64,000 bases of DNA, from NCBI GenBank assembly GCA_037176725.1, contig JAZBRS010000054.1:17936001-18000000 (forward strand), written 5' to 3'. Every line of letters begins with the position of its first letter. The first letter of the stretch is position 1. The position numbers and the translations under genes were made by a program. Shown in pieces: positions 55,832 through 64,000 of the stretch. Under the pieces are notes generated by a model. That model had not been told where the DNA came from. It did no database searches and saw nothing but the letters and a program-made list of their open reading frames with translations. The stretch is from Posidonia oceanica. Taxonomy: Eukaryota; Streptophyta; Magnoliopsida; Alismatales; Posidoniaceae.

Positions 55832-58025
55832 TGTAACGACTCGAGTCGCTACCAACAAAACCAAGCCCACAAAAATTTAAAACTTAATTAACTATTACAA
55901 TTATAATAAATAACTGGGTTAAACAACAAATATTTATGCTAGGAACCTGCAGTGGACAGCTACGTGGCTCTCATTATATGTCCTAAAACTCCAAACCAAC
56001 TAATTATCTACACCTACAACTGAAAACCAACAAAGCACACGTGAGTGACCTAGAAATTGTCACCCAGCACACACCTTGCAAAAAACCACGCGAGAAACCG
56101 ACATAAAACTTCAAATACGGCACAAGCAGTAAAATCCCAAGAAATCTAGGTCCACAATAATGAATATAATTAATAAAACACCCTTCCAAAAGTCCACAAG
56201 CTAAAACCAGGGAAGACAGGCGTTTATAAAAATATTCACAAAACCACGGTCCACCGGCCCAAAACCTTAGAACCACTCAAAACCCTCCAACCCCTCAAGC
56301 TGGGAAAGCACTCGGCCCACTGGCCAAAACAAGGTGGAAATACCTCGTAAAGTTAAATCTCAATCATTATCACGGCCCACCGGCCCAAAGCTCAAACCAA
56401 AACCACATGCCACAACAAGGCGGGAAAACATCTGGCCCAATACGGCCCAAACAACAGCAAAACTCACAAAGGCCAAACTCAGGCAAAGCTCAAGGCCTAA
56501 AACGGCCAGCAACAACCAAAACACAGACCTGCAAGCACAAAACCATAACTGATCGTGTTGCCTGGCGCCAAGCAACCGACCTGGCCTCAAGTTGTAGCCA
56601 GGGACTCACCCTTGCAACTCAATGCACTGCCACGAACACTCACCCTGTGGAGGAGTGTGTCCATCCCAGCATCTCGTGACTAGAGACGCCTCAAAAGCGA
56701 TCCTCCACCAGGGAAAGCTACTCATCCCAACTGGGCAAGCTGTCCTCACTTAAGACAAACCACAGAGTACGCCTAATATACGGTGACCTCAACTCAGTGC
56801 TCCGAACCACTAGAGGCTCCAACCCTTAGGCTCAGCCAGCACCAGTGCCCCGAACCACTAGAGGATCCAACCCTTAGGCTCAGCCAGCATCCAAAACAAG
56901 GCGAGTCCTGGTGCCTGTAACAATTAGGGTATCACGCCTACCTACGCAGGAGTATCATACCTCCCGAGTCTGCTGCTACGATACCACTAGGTATGGCCGG
57001 TACCCCGATCCCCAAACCTCAACCCAGGTGAAGTGTATGAAACATCAGGAACGCCGTCGCATTCTCGGGTCCAGCCAACACAACTCCTAGGTTTTCGGTC
57101 ACGGAAAACCTCGGCAGAACCATTTGCAAACCATTCATATCTTTTCTCAAAAATCTCTTTGAAAACATTTATCAAATATCGTGGCCTAAGCACAATAAGC
57201 CCCATGACCAACCGAGGAAACCACATTGGAAAACAAGCCCGGGAGAGCATCGCAGACCAAAATCGGCAAACCGGTATTCCAACCGGTAGACCGAAAATCC
57301 CTGTTTCAGTGGAACCAAATCCAACGACCGATCAGTCCACACAGTGATCGGCAAACTGATATCACACCGGTCGTACCAAAATTCCCTACTTTGGTGGAAC
57401 TAAATCCACCGGTCGGACCGATCCAACCCTGAAAAATCAGACCGATCAATATCGGTCGACCGAAATCAGGTCCTGATCTAAATCTGACAAAAAAGGTAGC
57501 ACCGATATCACACCGGTGTACCAATTTTCCCCAGAAATCGGTAGACCGACCAAAAAGGTCGTGCCGAACCAGGACAGGGCAGCTAACTTATAAAATCGAC
57601 TTAAAACCCAAAACACTCGAATCAAACTGTAAAACTTGCATGCCATATACTGGAATCTCCGGAATTCAACAAGGAATGCAACCATATACTCAATATGGCA
57701 TTCCAAGGCACGCAACACAAGAAAACACCGAAAATCCAATACTCAAGTCATTTTCTATAAAAACCTCAAAACACAATCAAATCCATGCCAAACCAAGTAA
57801 TGCAACACATGGGAGCGAGCACATCCGCTCAAGCAACCCGAATATATCACATTCGCCTCAATGCGAGGCCCAAAACATTAGAATTCACTGGGAAACCACA
57901 ATATAAGCATTTAAGTCATTAGGGCCATATATTCGGCCAAAACCACATAAAATATCTAAAAATTACCAAACCTCTACCATAGCATATAAACATGGGAAGG
58001 TACCTTTTGAGAGTATACAACCTCA
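55832..58025 (-). repeat. Diverged inverted copy of the LTR-like block
   Basis: Starts TGTAACGACTCGAG, the reverse complement of the LTR-like block end. Blocks in the same reverse order as in units 1-3 can be followed (CACACGTGAGTGACC near 56038, the TCAGTGCTCCGAACC region near 56794, GGTACCCCGA near 56999). Sequence similarity is low, so this is an older or different subfamily. It contains a 48-bp direct duplication at 56795-56891 and ~85-bp degenerate repeats with ACACCGGT at 57256-57560. No gene seen. Confidence 0.7.
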
Positions 58026-60507
58026 TCAAACAGCGGGCCTGGAAACACAATGGTCACCTCCAGGGCGCCCTTGGCATCCCTCAGGCGTCCCTTGGGCACT
58101 GGAAACGACTGGAAAGATCTCTAGTGAAGCGCGCCGACGATTCCAGCTTTCTAATGTTGTCAGAATCTTAATGTTAATCGATAAAATGGAAGAAATCTCG
58201 AAAAATTTTGTAATTTTCGTAGAAATCTTTAAAATTGTGTAAAAATGAAGTTGAGAAGTCTTGTTGGTATATAACAATGCAAAATAGAAAAATCGTTGTT
58301 TGTTAATGTCAAAAAAGTAATTGGAGAATTCAAAAATAAAAAAGTCAAACTTTTTCAAAGTTCGAAAACCAGTAAGCCTTTAGAAATTGTGTATGAGCTG
58401 ACAAAAGTGTATCAAATTCTTGAAAATATCGATAATAGGAATATAGTGGTGGAAAATAAGATACACGTATGAAAAAATTCATCTAATATAAATGACACGT
58501 AAATGTTTAATAAAACTCTACCTCAATAAAAAGTCAAATTTTTTTGTCAAATCGAAAACCGTCTATCATCTAGTATTTTATTTGAATGACATCGAATGTC
58601 ACCAAAACCTGATTCACAGATAATATAGGTCGTAATGTTTCAAAAACAACAATCAAATATGAAAACAATATATTTTTTGAAAAGTAACAAAAAACTGTTA
58701 ACTAACACCTACTGTTTTTCGATAAAATAAAAGAAATCTTAAAAGATTTTGTAATTTTTGTTGAAATCATATAAATTGCGTAAACTTCATGTAGAGAAGT
58801 GTAGTTGGTATATAATAACGCAAAATAGATAAATCGTTGTATGTAATTGTCGAAAAACAAGTAAGAGAACTCAAAAATAAAAAAAGTCAAACTTTTTTAA
58901 ATCTTCTAAAGCAAGGTGCCTTTAAAATTTGAGTATAATTTGTCAGAAACATATCAAATTTGAGGAAATACCGATGATTGATATTTATAGGTGGAAATTA
59001 CAATGCACTATGAAAAAAATACATGTACTATATATTATAAAAAAATATTTAATAAAACTCTAATTTATAAAAAGTCAAAATATCTCTTCCATCTAAACCT
59101 GTTTATCCTTTCAAATTTTATGAGAATGATAATAAAAGTTACCAAAATATGATCCATTGAGATTGTAAGTCAAAACGTACAAAAAACACAATTAATTATG
59201 GAAACGAATGATATTTTAAAATATTATTAAAAATCGTATACAAACACCTATTGTTAATCGATAAAACAGGAGAAATCTCGAAAACTTTTGTAATTTTCGT
59301 AAAAATCTTCAAAATTGTGTAAAAATGAAGTAGGGAAGTGTTGTTGGTACATAACATTAGAAAATAGATAAATCGTTGTTTGTTAATGTCAAAAAAGTAA
59401 TTGGAGAATTCAAAAAAAAGAAGTCGAACTTTTTTAAAGTTCGAAAACCAATAAGCCTTTACAAATTGAGTATAAGCTGTCAAAATAGTATCGAATTCAA
59501 GGAAATATTAGTATTAGCAATATAGAGGTGTAAAATATGATACACCTATGAAAAGATTCATTTATTATAATTGACACGTAAATGTTTAATAAAACTATAT
59601 CATAAAAAAAAATCAAACTTTTTTGTCAATTCGAAAACCGTGTATGTAACGAACCCAATGTCGTTACCTCTCAACTAAGCTAACATTTTATATGTTTTAA
59701 ATCTTATTAGCATTCATGAACTATAGAACTAAATTCTTACAAATAATATAATGTAGAAATAAAATAAACTTAAACAACTCACTTACCCAGAACTCTTGAT
59801 GTGTGGCAGTGTGACTCCTCTCCTATATGCACTAGCAACTCCAGCTCCTATCCTGCACTTGCCGAAAACAAAAACAAAACACACGTGAGTAACCACTCAA
59901 TTGGTCACCCAGCACACACTCCACCTACGCATACAAACAACTCGACAAACAACATCAAGGAAACAAGCGTATCTTCGCCACAAGAATAAACACAGGCATT
60001 ACTTCTGGATGCCACAACAGGGCATACTTCATTTTCCAAAAAGGAAACCACTAAAAACATGCATTTGAAATCACCTTTTCTCTTATCATTTCAAAACAAT
60101 ATGTATGCTCTTTTCAAAATCTTTATGCACACTTGAAATGACCACACTAGCCAAATGAAGCCTCAAAACACACGGTTTGTCCATCGCATTCCTGGTATGG
60201 ACTAGACAACCAACCATGTCTAAATACCATCAATAGCATTCAATACACACACACACAACACAACAAACACCAAAACAAAAGGCCAGCGTTGAGACACTCT
60301 CAGCCAAACCAATGCGGCTCACTAGTGCAAGACCTAAGCCCCACAAGCGCGGCCACAAGTACAGCTAACCACACACTAGCAAACAAAGTGTCGTCACTCG
60401 AGGCCAAGCGAGACACCTAGCCACAAGCAGTCCACCGAGGCGCTACCACGGTGTCCCTGCACTGCTACGGTTGACCACCCTGTGGGGGAGTGAACCGTCC
60501 CGGCCAT
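58026..60507 (-). repeat. Inverted macrosatellite copy
   Basis: Reverse-complement match to units 1-3: GC hinge (58030-58165), three AT-rich subrepeats (about 58166-59640), then TGTAACGAACCCAATG at 59645 and the LTR-like block to 60507, where the solo LTR is inserted. The copy resumes at 63833. Confidence 0.87.
60503..60507 (+). other. Target-site duplication left of solo LTR (gccat)
   Basis: gccat at 60503-60507 and 63833-63837 flank the LTR exactly. Joining the flanks recreates the sequence found in the other macrosatellite copies. Confidence 0.95.
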
Positions 60508-63500
60508 TGTAGACACCCCATTTTGACAACCTGGAAGTTGGTTGTTCTTTTACAGGCTCGTGTGTGGACTCTAGAATGGCATCCTTTTTTTCAAACCCCT
60601 TTCCTAACCCATTTCCCAAGCCCAAAACATTGCTCAAGCCCTAGAAGCCCTTGCCTAAGCCATTTGCACCTTTTACAACACTTCTAGGCCCAAACCCAAG
60701 CCCATTTGCAGCTTTGGCCATCTGAGTGTGTTGGACGCTGGAACAGGCAGCGTCCAACGTTGGACACAGCCTGTGCTAGCGTCCAACGTTGGACGCCCTC
60801 TGGTCTGGCGTCCAACGACTCGAGTGCAGCAGCAGTTGCTCCGCCCTCTCCAGCTCACCGCCCGTCCAATCCCGTGCCTCCCCGCACTTACTACCCGTCC
60901 CTTCCTTCGCTCCACGCCATCCACTACCTTCCAAACCTTAGTAACTATCCATCTCTTCCATTTCAGCCCAAAACCCACTCTCCTCACCTCACTGATAGGC
61001 CTGTCTTTCGCCGGCCATGTCAGCCATCGCCTTGCCTTCGCCGGCCTCCTACCAATGCCCACGCCCTCCTCTGACATTGCACATGGCCTCCACACTTTCA
61101 CCCGCACCTGCCAGCACCTGGGTTCATCAGAATTCGGCCTGCAAATCCTCTGCCAAGCTCAAGAACCCATGCCATTTTTGCAACAAAACCAAATGTTCAA
61201 CCCATTGCCACACAGAGCCAACGAGAGAATTCCCACCTCCAGAGCGTAGAAGCGACTCCCATCTTCGTCTGCAACCAGCTGCAAGCTCCTCCGGTGCTTC
61301 GGGTAGCTCAGGCAAGCCCGCCGAAGTCGCTGCTGTCAGCATACCTGCAACTCCGGCAAGCTTCGCTGACCCGCCGTTCCAGGGCTTCCAAAGGTTAGTT
61401 CCCTACCCCCTGTAGTCGTGCATGCATAGTAGAGTGTCTCAATGCAAGCTTGCAATTCATTTGACTCCTTTTGGACGTGAATCACGTCCAAGGGAGAGTT
61501 CAGTGTGTTGGACGCTTGCTATAGCGGCGTCCAACACCCTGCTTAGCTTTGCCCTTGTTTGAATGCTTTTCATGCCTTTTCTTTGTATGCTTTCTTGCAA
61601 ATATATACAGTATGCTTCCTTTAATGCTTTCTGATGCTGTGCCATGCTTTCTAATTTATTCCATGCTTGTTTGAAGCCTTTTAGCATGCTTAATGTTCAG
61701 TCTGTCTCCTGCTTGCGTTGGACGCTAGGGTGAGCCGCGTCCAACGTTGGACGCTGTTTCACCTAGCGTCCAACACCCCTGCTTGCTTTGCTTTGCTGCC
61801 ATGCCTACTTCATGCATACTTTTCATATTGTTTTGCGATCCATGCATGCTTAGAGATGCCTGGCCCCTATGGCAACTATGCTTAGGTTTGCTAGGATTTC
61901 TTTAAGCTATTTATTCCTTTTTTCAAGTTTGAAGCTCATGTTCATATATGCTTCCTCTTTATCTTTCTCTCTTGGTTTAGATACTTGCCATACTTGCTGT
62001 GGATGTTTTCTTTCTTGTTATGGCATGTTACAGTAGCTGCATGCATGTAGGTGGGGTCTGAGCTGAGCTCCCCCTTTAGAACAGGTGAGTCTGCAGGTCT
62101 GGGTCATTGGACGCCAGAGCCTTCAACGTCCAACGTTGGACGCTGCTGGCTCTAGCGTCCAACGTCCTGGCTTCTCATGCATTTATTTAAAGCTCGCATG
62201 CCATTCTGATCTTGTTTGTTTGCATATCTCCTGTATTCCTATGCATGTTTATCTTCAATAGCAGCTGTTCTTAAGCTTCCATTAATTTATTTGCTTGTTT
62301 ATGCATGCTTTTTGTTTGTTGTGCCTCCCAGAGCGTTGTACGCTGCTGGTGCTGGCGTCCAACGTTGGACGCCGACCTAGTTCACGTCCAACGACCTGGT
62401 TGTGCCTCTAGCTTGGCACTTAGCACAGGTAAGGCCTGTTTGATTTTATTTTGTGATCCTTTGCCTGTATGCTTGCCCCATGCTTATCTCCAACAGCCCA
62501 AATGCATAATCCCAACTCTCCTCTATCACTTGTATGCTCCCTTCTCTCCTCTGTCTTCTGTCCTGTGTTGGATGCCAACCACTCTGGCGTCTAACGTTGG
62601 ACGCCCAGCATACAGGCGTCCAACAACCTGCATGCTTGGATCCTTGATTCTGGCATGTCCCTTGTTCTGATCCCTCTTCTATCTTTCTGTTAGGATAGAT
62701 CTGCATGTCTAGCACTCATTTAGTTGCATTTTGCATCTGTATTGCATCCATATAGCTAGTTTGCATCGTTTTACCAAAACTTGCATGCTGTCTATCTATA
62801 GCAGGTGTTGGACGCCGACTCTGCCAGCGTCCAACATTGGACGCTAGTGTTGCCAGCGTCCAATACTTGCAGATGGCTGACAGCCATTTTAAAGTGCCGA
62901 TTTCGCGTCGTTTGCTGTTTTTCGCACTTTTTCGCTTCTTTGGTTTGCTGTAACCCTAATGCATGTTGCCCGCCCTTTTGTTTTGATTTTGCACCCCGCT
63001 TTGCCTTGTTTTTCGCACTTTACCTCGTTTTCCGCATTTTTGCATCGCTTCTCGCTCCTTTGCATGGTTTTCCGCACCCCTTCTGCATCGCTTTCCGCCG
63101 ATTGCATCGTGTTGTGCACCTCGCCTTGTTTTCCGCATTCTCGCACCGTTTTCCGCACCTGTTTTGTTTTATCGCATGCTTGTCGCTTGCATTGCTTGGT
63201 TTTCCCGCTGTTTTGCTTTATCGCTTGCATCTACATATAGGGCCATGATGCTTACTGCTTAGGAGTTCTCACGAACCAGGGTCTGTCCAATTCGGAACAC
63301 TAGCAGCGTGACTGAGCACATATATAGCACGTTTATTTCCGATGCATAGTAGGTAAGCATGTATGGCATTTAGGCATTAGGCTAGCAATTCCCTGCATAG
63401 CGCGAGATTGCCTAAGAAAGACCGACTCTCGGACGTATCGGGGGTGCCTAACACCTTCCCCGTGCGTAATAGGAGTCCTTGCCCTTTCTCTTGCCTCGCA

Positions 63501-63832
63501 TCGACCTTTCCTTCATCCTAGGCTTGAGTCATAGCATAGCGTAGCATAGCATAGTAGCATAGCATAGCTTAGATTAGCGTTGCATCCCTTTGCCCCTCCT
63601 TGCATCTGGTTTTGCATGTCTTTTCATGCTTAACCTCTGGTTTTCCTTATCTTTCAATTCAATAGACCCGGTGGCGACTCCGAATTGTCTTATCATTTCT
63701 TTTCTTTTCTTTTGCCAACGTTTCCGAGTCGAGTTCTTCCCTCGGATCCAGCCGCATATAGTGAGCCTATTTTGATCGGTGCACACAAGCTTTGGTAATG
63801 TGCATGGATTATTAAAATTCAGGATTACTACA
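60508..63832 (+). mobile_element. Solo LTR of the outer-element family
   Basis: 3325 bp, TGTAGACACCCC to ACTACA, with perfect 5-bp target duplications and no internal element sequence. This indicates deletion by LTR-LTR recombination. It is colinear with 37842-41224 and has the same seven module positions, the TGCCTAACACC block (63438-63484) and the PBS-like TGGCGACTCC at 63672-63681. ORFs inside it are chance readings. Confidence 0.95.
60730..62863 (+). repeat. Seven palindromic hairpin modules in solo LTR
   Basis: Modules at 60730-60816 (three hairpins), 61507-61535 (single), 61717-61774, 62106-62163, 62335-62392, 62567-62624 and 62807-62863. The first hairpin has an 11-bp stem, GTTGGACGCTG with CAGCGTCCAAC, and a 7-base loop. 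Loops vary freely between modules while arms stay nearly constant. Confidence 0.93.
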
Positions 63833-63944
63833 GCCATAAGCCTCAACAAGTCTTGTCTCTCAGTAGGACACCACAGGGTACGCCCTCTAAGCGCGGTATA
63901 CCCTCTAAGCACCCTAACTCAGTGCTCCAAACCCCTGCAGCTCC
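63833..63944 (-). repeat. Inverted macrosatellite copy, continuation
   Basis: Reverse complement of the stretch around 45020-45125 of unit 1 (CCTCAACAAG..GTAGGACACCACAGGGTA). Similarity stops at about 63944. Confidence 0.85.
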
Positions 63945-64000
63945 TCTAACACCCGGGAATTCATTTTTCTTGTAATTATGCTTATTTAATGAATTCCTTG
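63945..64000 (+). other. Possible start of another LTR
   Basis: TCTAACACCCGGGAATTC begins exactly where macrosatellite similarity ends. It resembles a mutated TGTAACACCC start common among plant LTRs. Only 56 bp are visible. Confidence 0.3.

Overview
This window is repeat-dense plant nuclear DNA, probably from an angiosperm with a large genome, although nothing here identifies the species. No ordinary host gene, rRNA, tRNA or CRISPR array was found. The sequence resolves into nested Ty3/gypsy LTR retrotransposons sitting in a block of ~3.6 kb tandem repeats. The plant assignment rests on Tat-type polyproteins (double RNase H, G-patch, long LTRs), the primer-binding sites, and a plant-specific accessory ORF.

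Layout. (1) 1-41224 is an 'outer' plus-strand element. Its 5' LTR is cut by the window edge (1-622) and its PBS is at 624-641. The decayed gag and the first part of protease lie at 1734-5232. The rest of pol lies at 26741-32092. An accessory ORF is at 33849-34838, a forest of hairpin repeats at 35400-37435, and a pre-LTR block with PPT at 37690-37841. The 3' LTR is 37842-41224. (2) 5233-26740 is an 'inner' minus-strand element of the same broad lineage, inserted in the outer protease gene. Its target duplication is gtatg/gtgtg. Its LTRs are 5233-9849 and 22155-26740; one reading frame runs from gag to integrase, broken mainly by nonsense codons. It carries its own 42-bp hairpin array (10140-11020). 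(3) 41225-44293 is a third LTR (minus strand) that the outer element appears to have interrupted. (4) 44294-55831 holds three head-to-tail ~3.6 kb repeat units and the start of a fourth. (5) 55832-60507 and 63833-63944 hold the same family in inverted orientation. (6) 60508-63832 is a solo LTR related to the outer element's LTR, flanked by a perfect gccat duplication.

Inferred order of events: the tandem repeat block came first, the third LTR element entered it, the outer element entered that LTR, and the inner element entered the outer protease gene. The solo LTR arrived independently in the inverted repeat block.

The most unusual signal is structural. Three separate hairpin systems occur in these elements: paired 57-58 bp palindromic modules repeated through the LTRs of the outer/solo family, an analogous module set with different stem sequence in the third LTR, and 39-42 bp tandem hairpin arrays upstream of the 3' LTR in both full elements. 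The outer array shows alternating compensatory stem changes. Other points worth a second look are a PBS-like decamer inside U5 of every LTR whose 3' end is present, a ~1.8 kb nearly identical tract in otherwise ~5-9% diverged inner LTRs, a stop codon at the same G-patch position in both elements, and the ~3.6 kb macrosatellite itself.
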